NCBI GenBank assembly: GCA_047629195.1
Contig: JBLHWY010000013.1
Coordinates: forward strand, 1 to 64,000
Reading direction: 5' to 3'
Length of the DNA stretch: 64,000 nucleotides
Source: UBA4582 sp047629195
GTDB lineage: Bacteria; Pseudomonadota; Gammaproteobacteria; Pseudomonadales; Azotimanducaceae
Shown here: positions 16,938 to 24,879 of the stretch, piece after piece
How positions within the stretch are numbered: position 1 is the stretch's first letter
Layout: each line of letters opens with the position of its first letter
The notes under the pieces: model-generated
Told to the model about the DNA's origin: nothing
Database searches by the model: none
What the model saw: the letters and a program-made list of their open reading frames with translations, nothing else
Translations under genes and position numbers: made by a program

Positions 16938-17749
16938 GCCGCAGGACGGGTATCGCCAATAATCGATACCCTTTCTCCGTAACGGCTTTCAGGATAGTAA
17001 TCCCATACCGCATGGTGCTGGGTACATCTGTTATCCCAGAACGTTAGTGTATTAGGTTCCCAGTTTACCCGTGCAACCAATTTTGGTGTCGAATCAATAT
17101 GACGATACAACATGTCTAACAAGGCGCGACTTTCGTTAGCTCTAAGACCCTTAATATGCGACGTAAAACCAGAGTTAACAAATAGCACTTTGCGGCCAGT
17201 CTCCGGGTGCTTCGTGATAACCGGGTGTTCATTTCGAGGATAGCCACCTGCAGGCGGCGTCGACTTATAACTTCCAACATAGGGTAATGCGCCGTCATGC
17301 ACCGCGGTAAGTCCATCGAGCATGTCTTTCATCTTTTCTGATAGCAAGTCATACGCCAGATACATATCCGCAAACAACGTATCGCCACCGCCTGAAGGAG
17401 GTGTCTCGGTGACATACAGCATTGAACCCATAGGCGGATACTCATCACAGGTAACATCTGTGTGCCAGCCGTCGCCAGCGGTATATGCAGAATCTGCATT
17501 AGTCGCGACTTTAAGAATTTCGGGATGATCTTTCTTGTCTTTATACATCGGATGAACGTGTAATTGACCAAACATACGGCCGAACGCACTGTGCTGATCA
17601 CGATCAAGATGTTGATCTCTAAAAACAAGCACACCCCATTTTAGCCAACCTTCACGAAGGGCATTAAAAGCGTTGCTACCCATCGGCTCAGCAAGATCAA
17701 TACCCGTTACTTCAGCCCCTAGATGCGGCGTAATTGAATTGAATTCCAT
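16934..17749 (-). CDS. TauD/TfdA-family Fe(II)/2-oxoglutarate dioxygenase
   Basis: The facial triad is visible: HTD in GWHTDVTCDEYPPMGS near residues 95-97 and the distal His in TQHHAVWDYYP near 246, with the 2-oxoglutarate-binding Arg in ESRYGERVSI. These enzymes hydroxylate small substrates such as taurine, alkyl sulfates or phenoxy acids using O2 and 2-oxoglutarate. I choose the ATG at 17749, preceded by GGGGAAC, over an ATG 24 bases upstream, because the family starts with ITPHLGAEVTGIDLAEP. It diverges from the DUF899-like gene. Confidence 0.92.
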   Translation of the reverse strand: MEFNSITPHLGAEVTGIDLAEPMGSNAFNALREGWLKWGVLVFRDQHLDRDQHSAFGRMFGQLHVHPMYKDKKDHPEILKVATNADSAYTAGDGWHTDVTCDEYPPMGSMLYVTETPPSGGGDTLFADMYLAYDLLSEKMKDMLDGLTAVHDGALPYVGSYKSTPPAGGYPRNEHPVITKHPETGRKVLFVNSGFTSHIKGLRANESRALLDMLYRHIDSTPKLVARVNWEPNTLTFWDNRCTQHHAVWDYYPESRYGERVSIIGDTRPAA

Positions 17750-17968
17750 ATTAGTTCCCCTGATGTTTTTCACATTTTGACTCGATAATAGCGCAATTTA
17801 GGCTGATGTACAGCGACCAGAAATTTGTACAAGGGCGACAATTTGATAATGTAGGACTCTGAGGCAGATCAATCTCGTTGCCTAAATGTGGGTGATTTCA
17901 GCGTAAATGAGGGAAATAGCGCCTTTCAGAGAAAGGCCTTCAAGAGATAGACATTCAGGAGAGAGATT

Positions 17969-18556
17969 ATGAATGAACTTCAAACAGCAGAAAGAGAACT
18001 ATTCGAGCTTACCGAGCAAGTTGCCAAGCTCAGACGCGAATCAGAACCCGTACCAGTCTCGAATTATATGTTCGAACAACCATCTGGGCCCGTCTCTTTA
18101 CTCGAATAATTCGGCGAGAAGGACACCCTGTTTGTTATTCACAATATGGGGCAAGCATGTCGCTACTGCACACTGTGGGCAGACGGACTCAATGGCTTTG
18201 TGCCGCATATTGAAAGCAAATTCGCAAACTCACTAAATTGGCGTTTCACCATGGTTTCGCACGGCGGCGGCGAGTATATAAAAGAACAAACAGTTATTCC
18301 CAGCGAAGAAAACATGCCTGGCATGGTTTGCTATATTCGAGAGGGTGATTCAATATTTCGCAAGAACGTTGCGATTTTCGGCCCAGGGGATGAGTTTTGT
18401 CCCCAGTGGAAACTTCTCAGCCTTGCGGGAATATCCACAGAAGAGTGGACACCTCAATACAACTACTGGCAAAGACCAGAAGTGATGGAAGATGGCGGCG
18501 AGAACTTAAACTTGTCTGGAGAAATTGAACTCACAAGCTCCCAACAGACTAGCTAG
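17969..18556 (+). pseudogene. DUF899-like thioredoxin-fold gene with one in-frame stop codon
   Basis: The reading frame opened by the ATG at 17969 (after GGAGAGA) encodes 46 residues, from MNELQTAERELFEL to PVSLLE, then meets TAA at 18107-18109. The same frame continues with FGEKDTLFVIHNMG, a CRYC pair (codons 64-67), and over 100 further residues to 18556. Family members read without a break here, typically with Leu before FG, so TTA to TAA is the simplest explanation. The fold is thioredoxin-like, with an unknown redox or carbonyl-related role. The lesion could be a real nonsense mutation, a sequencing error, or read-through. Confidence 0.7.
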
Positions 18557-18674
18557 TTCTTATCCGAAAACTAAACATCTCCATGGTTACTTCCCGAAAA
18601 ACTTTTGATCTCTAAACCAACAGATCTGAAAAGTCTCAGTAATTCAGCCAAGAAACGGTATTTCCGGGCGGAAA

Positions 18675-19493
18675 CTAGCTAAGCAACCGCTTGATCTGAC
18701 CGCCTGGCGCGGCAGCTGACATCCACGCAAAGCTGCCAGAATCAGCTTGCGCTCCAAGCATCGCGTTGGCGGCAGAAATTGTCGCGCCAATCGCATTGTT
18801 TGCCAAAGCGCTGCCAATACTCAGCCTGGCGACACCAATAGCACTGAATTCATCAACGCGAATATTCGGCAAAAACGCTGTTAATACATTCATAGGCTTG
18901 GTGATTTCTGCCATCACCTGTTGAATCTGTTCAAGCGAGTTAAGGCCTGGGGCGTACAACACATCGGCTCCGGCCGCTTCGTAGGCTTGAAGTCGCCTAA
19001 TGGTATCGTCGAGATCGTTTACGCCACGGAGTAAATTTTCAGCTCTGCCTGTCAACAAAAAATCTGTTTTCATACGCGTTTTAGCCTCCGAACAAGCTTG
19101 AATTCTCGCGACAGCGAGTTCAAAGTCATAGATGTCAGTTCCCGAGAAGTCTTCAATAGAAGCACCAGCAATCCCTGTTTCTGCCGCCCAAACCAGATTA
19201 TTTGCAACCTCTTCAGGAGAATCAGCAAAGCCATTTTCAAAATCTGCTGACACTGGAATATCGGTGACAGAAACGACTGCCTTACAATGGCTGAGTTTTT
19301 CTTCTAAAGAGACGTCACCATCCATGCGACCAAGCGTTTGAGCAAATCCAGCGCTGGTTGTCGCCAGCGCCTGAAAACCTAAGCCCTGCAGCAGCCTTGC
19401 TGATCCGGCATCCCACGGATTCGGGATAACAAATGCCTCACCGCTTTCATGTAGCTTCCGAAACACATCTACTTTTTCTGCTTGAGTCGTCAC
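18675..19493 (-). CDS. Isocitrate lyase/PEP mutase superfamily protein
   Basis: The 272-residue TIM-barrel protein has the superfamily motifs AFVIPNPWDAGSARLLQ near the start, PVSADFENGF near residue 85 and GASIEDFSG near 113, which bind Mg and the oxo-acid. The KKCGH signature of isocitrate and methylisocitrate lyases is absent, so it belongs to the smaller, mostly uncharacterised branch near PEP mutase and oxaloacetate hydrolase. It diverges from allA, whose product is glyoxylate, a known ligand of this superfamily. A role in using glyoxylate is therefore attractive but only inferred. A GGAGT site precedes the ATG. Confidence 0.88.
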   Translation of the reverse strand: MTTQAEKVDVFRKLHESGEAFVIPNPWDAGSARLLQGLGFQALATTSAGFAQTLGRMDGDVSLEEKLSHCKAVVSVTDIPVSADFENGFADSPEEVANNLVWAAETGIAGASIEDFSGTDIYDFELAVARIQACSEAKTRMKTDFLLTGRAENLLRGVNDLDDTIRRLQAYEAAGADVLYAPGLNSLEQIQQVMAEITKPMNVLTAFLPNIRVDEFSAIGVARLSIGSALANNAIGATISAANAMLGAQADSGSFAWMSAAAPGGQIKRLLS

Positions 19494-19678
19494 TGATCAC
19501 TCCTTCTTCTATCACAATTTGAATAGATTCTAGAAGCCATGCTGAAGAAGCGCTAGCAATATTCAGACGTGATCATCCTCTATACACGGCAAATTTATAT
19601 ACGAGGCCAGCACTCTGTTATCCCTCTCTGCTATCATTACCCGATCTGAAACTACGATCTGACGACACAATTACCCAA

Positions 19679-20203
19679 ATGAAAATCATCCCAATAGCAC
19701 TTTCCGCTGAAGCATTTGCACCCTTTGGCGATGTCATAGAAACAGAGGCCGCATCTGAGACTCGCATCATCAATGAAGGCAACACGATACGGTTTCATGA
19801 TCTTGCGGATCTGACATTGACCCATAGCGCTGGCAAACCGCTTATCAACATATTTCGGACCAAACCTCTGGCGATGCCTTTAAACCTCAAAATTATGGAA
19901 CGACACCCGCTTTCCAGTCAGGCATTTATCCCGCTATCAGCCAAGCCCTATCTGGTGGTAGTCGCGCCCGCCGGCAAACTAGATGAGACAAAAATTAAAG
20001 TCTTCCTCGCTGCGGGCACGCAGGGCGTTAACTATCATCCAGGTACTTGGCATCACTATAGTCTGGCACTGGAAAGTACGGCAGACTTTCTGGTTGTTGA
20101 CCGAGGCTCTGCCTTGCCACAAGGTAATACTGATGATAATTGTGATGAAGTAGTATTGTCCGAACCTTTAAATATTGTGATGGAAATTGAGCAGTTGCTA
20201 TGA
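19679..20203 (+). CDS. allA: Ureidoglycolate lyase
   Basis: AllA splits ureidoglycolate into glyoxylate and urea, the last step of purine ring breakdown. The 174-residue protein is of family length and shows the cupin-like core: LSAEAFAPFGDVIE at the start, NIFRTKPL, ERHPLSSQAFIPLS, and the metal/substrate motif NYHPGTWHHYSL near residue 120. It overlaps the allantoicase gene by ATGA, so the two are translationally coupled and catalyse consecutive steps. It is divergent from the PEP-mutase-like gene across 185 bases. Weak ribosome-binding sequence before the ATG. Confidence 0.93.
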   Translation: MKIIPIALSAEAFAPFGDVIETEAASETRIINEGNTIRFHDLADLTLTHSAGKPLINIFRTKPLAMPLNLKIMERHPLSSQAFIPLSAKPYLVVVAPAGKLDETKIKVFLAAGTQGVNYHPGTWHHYSLALESTADFLVVDRGSALPQGNTDDNCDEVVLSEPLNIVMEIEQLL

Positions 20204-21273
20204 CTAGAATCCCGGCATTTTTGAAATCCTATTCAGATTCATCATTCACCAACCCACACCAGGTTGCACTACCCGAGACACCTCCGGATTGCACCGGTGA
20301 CTTTACCCATATGGGCGCAAAATACTGGGGGTTTGAAACTAAAAGGCACATCGCGACCACGATTAATGCCACTAAGGACGGCTTTAACTTTAATGCCGAC
20401 GGGCATCACTGGCTCCACCTCGGCTTGGCATTCCGGTCAAAGATCACAAGCCTAAGCGTTAGCACTAAGTGGTTTACGGGTAATCAGGTACCCGTCATCT
20501 CGGTACTGCTTACCGACAAACTAAACGGTACAACTGCCACAGTTATTACAAAAGAACGACTCGCACCCGATGCCGAGCATCAGTTCGATATTGACCCGAC
20601 TTGGGCGACTGACTGCAAAGTGCTTTGTTATCACGAAGGCGGCATCTCTCAGGTGAATTTATTCGGTGACCAAGGCGCCCCGCTATACCAACAAGAGAAC
20701 ATCCTCGAGCACGCCGAAATTTCTCATATATCCAATGAACATTACGGCAGACCTGCCGATGTAGTGATTGGAAAACGTGAGCAGGATTATATGTTTGGCT
20801 GGGAGTCGGCACGGACGGGGTTTGGCGAACACGCGCTTTTCAAGTTACAACAAAAAACCAATATCGCAACTATCATTGTCGACACTTACCTGCATCGTCT
20901 AAATCCGCCCCTTAGTTGTCACGTTTTTGGCGCAGACCTTTCCGACGCAGACTTGGCATCGCTCAGCACCCTGCCCGCAAGCTCTCTACCACAATGGAAA
21001 ATTGTATTCCCTGATCAAAAGGAAATTGTTCCCGACGACTTTCGCGACTATATGGGCAAACAAAGTTATCTTGAATTGGGGTATTCAGAGTTCGAAATCA
21101 AACTGCACCTGCCAGATCCTGATGTTTGGAAACCTCTCATTAGCTTTGGTCAACTGTACCCAGATACTTGGCACGAATACAACGACATGGCAACCAAAGG
21201 TGCAATGAACGCGATCTATTACATGCACTTCCCTCATGGTGGTATTCACGGTCTCAAAATCTATTCAAGCTGA
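20200..21273 (+). CDS. alc: Allantoicase
   Basis: Allantoicase hydrolyses allantoate to ureidoglycolate and urea. The 357-residue sequence contains the two tandem beta-sandwich repeats of the family: the first with WLHLGLAFRSKITSLSVSTKW and FTGN, the second with SNEHYGRPADV, FGWESARTG and IIVDTYLHRLNPP. The repeats are rather divergent, but order, length and coupling (ATGA overlap with allA) fit. Its product is the substrate of AllA. The next gene, an ADP-ribosylglycohydrolase relative, starts 69 bases later with its own ribosome-binding site. Confidence 0.9.
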   Translation: MTRIPAFLKSYSDSSFTNPHQVALPETPPDCTGDFTHMGAKYWGFETKRHIATTINATKDGFNFNADGHHWLHLGLAFRSKITSLSVSTKWFTGNQVPVISVLLTDKLNGTTATVITKERLAPDAEHQFDIDPTWATDCKVLCYHEGGISQVNLFGDQGAPLYQQENILEHAEISHISNEHYGRPADVVIGKREQDYMFGWESARTGFGEHALFKLQQKTNIATIIVDTYLHRLNPPLSCHVFGADLSDADLASLSTLPASSLPQWKIVFPDQKEIVPDDFRDYMGKQSYLELGYSEFEIKLHLPDPDVWKPLISFGQLYPDTWHEYNDMATKGAMNAIYYMHFPHGGIHGLKIYSS

Positions 21274-21342
21274 TATATTGTCCAGTCTTCATCTTTTCAC
21301 CACCCCATGTTATACATATGAATATCTTTAAAGGGGTAAAAC

Positions 21343-22506
21343 ATGAACAAAGACCAAATTACGCGAGCAAGGCATGGTGTTCTCGGAGCTTTAGTCGCAG
21401 ATTCAGCGACCATGGGCTTTCATTGGCTATACAGCCAACGTCGAATACAGGATTTGGCACCTTCAGAACCTGAATTCAGAACCCCTAATGAAAGTGACTA
21501 CGCTGACAACGTGGGCTATTTTGCCCACCCCAAAAAGAACACGGGAGAGCTTTCCCACTATGGTGAGCAATCAAAAATCATGCTCAAGTCTTTGGTCGCA
21601 AATGGTAATCGCTATGAAAAGCATCATTATCAGGAAGCTTTCAGGGATCATTTTGGCTACGGCGGCGAGTTCCGGGGCTATATTGATAAACCCACTAGAC
21701 TAACCCTGGACAAAATATATCGTACAGAGAGTGACGCACTCGCTCGAACTAACGAGATCCCTTTCGCAGGTGAAGATCGCGAGAAACAAGTGTTGCTCAC
21801 TAAAGTACTTTCCGCTGCAAAGAGATTTCAGGGCGAGCAGCTAGCTTCGGCGACGGCCCAATTGGCTGAGGCATCATCGAACCCTGCTGATGCAGCGAAT
21901 TACATCTCCGCACTCGTTCAGGCGTTAGCAGGTTCAAGTGACTTTCCCGGCGCAGATGACGAACAACTACCCGCTATCAGCAAATTGCCAGCTCTGGTTG
22001 CATGTCACTTCGATGACGCAGATATGATGGACTTGAGTGAATCGGCAATTCGAGTCACCAACAACGCAGATCGCGCCATCGACTTCGGTAGGCTTGCAAC
22101 CACACTGGTCGCCAGCGCAATATCAGGGGTACCAATCGCAGATAGCATTGCGCTAGCGCTAGAGTCCGGCTCAACAAAAATACAAAAATTTCTACAGACT
22201 GTTCTTGCTGAAAACGGGGACTTGCTTGAAGTTACAAAAAAATATGGTCTGCACTGTGACCTTGGCAGCGGCACTGCAAGCATGTTGTTTAACCTGAAGA
22301 GCGCGCAGTCCTATACAGATACTGTACGAGATAATATATACGCCGGAGGTGACAACTGCGGTCGATCAATCGTGTTAGGTGCTGTCGCTGGCGCAACTTT
22401 TGGCATCGGCGGAGATAATGGCATTCCTGAAAGCTGGATCACTCAAACCCATGACTATGAGCAGATCAATCAGTTGATTGACCAGCTATTGCCTCTTCCA
22501 GATTAA
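21343..22506 (+). CDS. ADP-ribosylglycohydrolase family protein (J1-crystallin-like branch)
   Basis: The all-helical ADP-ribosylglycohydrolase fold is indicated by the opening RHGVLGALVADSATMGFHWLY, where the first metal-site motif lies, and by the C-terminal GGDNCGRSIVLGAVAGA motif near residues 340-356. The GGDNC form is characteristic of the J1-crystallin/selenoprotein-J-like branch rather than of DraG or ARH3. Family enzymes cleave N- or O-glycosidic bonds of ADP-ribose with Mg ions; this branch is poorly characterised. Its place between allantoicase and adenine deaminase suggests action on a nucleoside or ADP-ribose-like compound. A strong AAAGGGG site precedes the ATG. Confidence 0.85.
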   Translation: MNKDQITRARHGVLGALVADSATMGFHWLYSQRRIQDLAPSEPEFRTPNESDYADNVGYFAHPKKNTGELSHYGEQSKIMLKSLVANGNRYEKHHYQEAFRDHFGYGGEFRGYIDKPTRLTLDKIYRTESDALARTNEIPFAGEDREKQVLLTKVLSAAKRFQGEQLASATAQLAEASSNPADAANYISALVQALAGSSDFPGADDEQLPAISKLPALVACHFDDADMMDLSESAIRVTNNADRAIDFGRLATTLVASAISGVPIADSIALALESGSTKIQKFLQTVLAENGDLLEVTKKYGLHCDLGSGTASMLFNLKSAQSYTDTVRDNIYAGGDNCGRSIVLGAVAGATFGIGGDNGIPESWITQTHDYEQINQLIDQLLPLPD

Positions 22507-22542
22507 ATTCCATGAACAACGCTGAGGTTGGCGAAAAATCGA

Positions 22543-23550
22543 CTAAAAAGATTTCTCCAGCATTTCGAGAAACCTCTGTTTTGCTTCAACAGATATAAAG
22601 CTCGCCTCAAAACTGTTTTTAGATAACGCGACCGCCTGCTCATGCGTCATCTGCAGGTTCGTCGACAGCGCTTCGTAGTTAGCGCAGAGGTAGCCACCAA
22701 AATAGGAAGGGTCATCGGAGTTAACAGTCACACAAACACCCTGTGCTAACAAATCCAAAATCGGGTGCTCTAGCATCGAGTCATAGACACATAAACGCAC
22801 ATTTGACAGCGGGCAAACTGTAAGCGGCATACGACTAGTCGCAAGTTCTGTGATCAAACTTTCGTCGTCGACGCAGCGCACGCCATGATCGATTCGATCC
22901 ACGCCCAATAATGAAATCGCATCGCGAATATATTGAGCGGGGCCTTCTTCGCCCGCGTGCGCAACCCTAAGGAACCCAGCATCCGCAGCTAATTTAAAGA
23001 CTCGCGCAAACTTCTCAGGTGGATGACCCACCTCTGCACTATCCAGTCCCACTGCTTTGATCTTGTCTTTATAAGGCAAAGCTGATTCGAGTGTTGCGAT
23101 TGCTTCTTGTTCGGACAAATGACGCAAAAAACACATAATAAGCTCGGCGCTTTGACCCCATTGATCTTTCGCATCATTCATCGCTCGACAAAAACCATCA
23201 AGCACCGTTTCAAAACCGATGCCTCGGTCTGTATGAGTCTGGGGATCAAACATCATTTCCGTATGAACAATATTCTCCTCTCGACACCGCAGCATGTAGC
23301 ACCACATGAGATCGTAAAAATCCTGTTCATGAATCAATACGCCTGCGCCCATGTAGTACAAATCCAAAAAGCTCTGAAGATCATCAAAGTGATAGGCAGC
23401 TTCGATATCAGCCAGCGTTTCATAGGGTAATTTAATACCATTCTTTTTCGCCAACGAAAGCATTAGCTCAGGCTCAAGTGAGCCCTCGATATGCAGGTGC
23501 AACTCGGCCTTAGGTAAACGTTGGATAAACTCTGGATCTGCAATTGCCAT
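22543..23550 (-). CDS. Adenine deaminase (adenosine-deaminase superfamily)
   Basis: The amidohydrolase metal and catalytic motifs are all present: LPKAELHLHIEGSLEP, HAGEEGPAQYI (catalytic Glu), RIDHGVRC, CPLSNVRL and SDDPSYFGGY. The text MMFDPQTHTDRG together with SDDPxYFGGY marks the branch that includes fungal Aah1 and bacterial adenine deaminases of about 330 residues, so adenine to hypoxanthine plus ammonia is more likely than adenosine deamination. It acts in the cytoplasm and would feed xanthine dehydrogenase or the phosphoribosyltransferase. It converges on the ADP-ribosylglycohydrolase gene and lies downstream of the NUP-type lipoprotein gene. Confidence 0.88.
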   Translation of the reverse strand: MAIADPEFIQRLPKAELHLHIEGSLEPELMLSLAKKNGIKLPYETLADIEAAYHFDDLQSFLDLYYMGAGVLIHEQDFYDLMWCYMLRCREENIVHTEMMFDPQTHTDRGIGFETVLDGFCRAMNDAKDQWGQSAELIMCFLRHLSEQEAIATLESALPYKDKIKAVGLDSAEVGHPPEKFARVFKLAADAGFLRVAHAGEEGPAQYIRDAISLLGVDRIDHGVRCVDDESLITELATSRMPLTVCPLSNVRLCVYDSMLEHPILDLLAQGVCVTVNSDDPSYFGGYLCANYEALSTNLQMTHEQAVALSKNSFEASFISVEAKQRFLEMLEKSF

Positions 23551-23583
23551 ATTGACGTCTCAAACATTAAATTATTACGATCC

Positions 23584-24792
23584 CTAAGGTGCGGGTTTCG
23601 CCTGCGGAATAGTATCGCGATAGACGTTCCAGTTAGTTAGAAGTTCATCCACTACCTTTGAACCAACCATATAGGCAGATTCAACAGCAACCTTCAAACC
23701 AGCATAGCCCTTGTTTTCATTCAGCAAGTTTTCAGCTGCCGTTACGCCTGGCGGCTGCATTGTATAGTTACTGGCGGTACGAAGAACCATCACCCGCTCT
23801 TTGTCTGCCCTATCAATCTTGTCGAGCCAAGAGATAGACAAATAGGTTCCTGTATCTTCCATGCCAGAAGAGACAAAATTACCCTTTCCTTCAGTCCAGT
23901 AGGACGTCCACTTATTGGCCCAGTCAGTCAATATCGCACCGTGCCAGAAGGTGTATGAGGACATGTTAGCCCCCTTCAATACAAACGGCGGCTTCCGTGC
24001 CATCTCATGCTCTGTATATCGCTCACGAACTTCAACGAGTGACTTGTCGTCACCCAGGTCCATATCTCGCGTTAGCTCATATGCCCAATTCGTCAGTCCC
24101 GTATTCAGCTGATACATTTCGCCAGTAGGCTCAGGTTTTTTCGGGTCAAACGGCTTGGTTGTATATCGTGCAAAATAGCCAAATTCCCAATCTGCAGGCA
24201 TTTCTCGTGCATCAATCTGGTGAGCAAGATCGCCGTCAATTTGGTACTCGGACCATGATGCAGAACCTATAGATGCATCCGCTGGGTCAAAGCCAGCAAT
24301 GCCCGCAATCAGCCAATAGCTTTTACTAAGGTCGAACCTGGGATCCATACCTAATGCCATAATCGCGGCAGCGGAACGCGCCGTCCCGATACCTGTGACA
24401 ATACCCAGGATGCCACTTTCAGCGTTGTAATAGAGGTCTTTATAGCCAAGAAACGAAAATTTCTGATTGAGGTTTCTTCGTTCCTTCCAGTGCTGAAATT
24501 CACCCGCTTTATCGCCGGTCAATTCTCCAATCTCAAACATTGTGACGACAACAACTTTGACTTCAATGGGACCGTCTTCAGTTTTCGATATTTCAGAGCC
24601 CTTCTTTTCTAGCGAGTCGTCCAAAATGTCCGCTAAGTCGTCGGCTAAATCATCAGCCAAAGTATCACCGTTCTCTTCGGCCACTACAATCGTATCAACT
24701 TTGGTTGCCTTCTTAGGTTCGCTGCATCCCGTCATTACAAAGATGCAAAACACGATCAGCCAGCTTGAATTAAGTCTCAATTTCACAATCAA
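23584..24792 (-). CDS. NUP-family purine nucleoside permease/phosphorylase-like lipoprotein
   Basis: The N-terminus has a lipoprotein signal ending in MTGC (Cys near residue 23), so the protein is probably anchored to a membrane and faces the periplasm. An acidic linker with repeated DDLADDLADILDD follows (residues about 46-58). From about residue 75 the sequence matches the NUP family (VTMFEIGELTGDKAGEFQHW, GIVTGIGTARSAAAIMALG, SGMEDTGTYLSISWL, RTASNYTMQPPGV). That family is named for yeast nucleoside transport, yet its fold is that of nucleoside phosphorylases and it lacks membrane helices, so a nucleoside-cleaving or binding role is likelier. It lies between the TonB receptor and adenine deaminase, all transcribed leftwards. 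Confidence 0.85.
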   Translation of the reverse strand: MIVKLRLNSSWLIVFCIFVMTGCSEPKKATKVDTIVVAEENGDTLADDLADDLADILDDSLEKKGSEISKTEDGPIEVKVVVVTMFEIGELTGDKAGEFQHWKERRNLNQKFSFLGYKDLYYNAESGILGIVTGIGTARSAAAIMALGMDPRFDLSKSYWLIAGIAGFDPADASIGSASWSEYQIDGDLAHQIDAREMPADWEFGYFARYTTKPFDPKKPEPTGEMYQLNTGLTNWAYELTRDMDLGDDKSLVEVRERYTEHEMARKPPFVLKGANMSSYTFWHGAILTDWANKWTSYWTEGKGNFVSSGMEDTGTYLSISWLDKIDRADKERVMVLRTASNYTMQPPGVTAAENLLNENKGYAGLKVAVESAYMVGSKVVDELLTNWNVYRDTIPQAKPAP

Positions 24793-24820
24793 ATTCCTTT
24801 AGTTTCAACTAACAATTATC

Positions 24821-24856
24821 AAAAAAAAAGGCAGCGCTCGAGAGCAACTGCCTTTT
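24821..24856 (-). terminator. Rho-independent terminator after the TonB receptor
   Basis: On the minus strand, AAAAGGCAG pairs with CTGCC followed by nine T bases; the loop itself contains a second pairing GCTC/GAGC. It begins 24 bases after the receptor stop codon, so it should reduce transcription into the NUP gene that starts at 24792. Confidence 0.85.
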
Positions 24857-24879
24857 ATCTTTAACCTACCAAACTTTGC

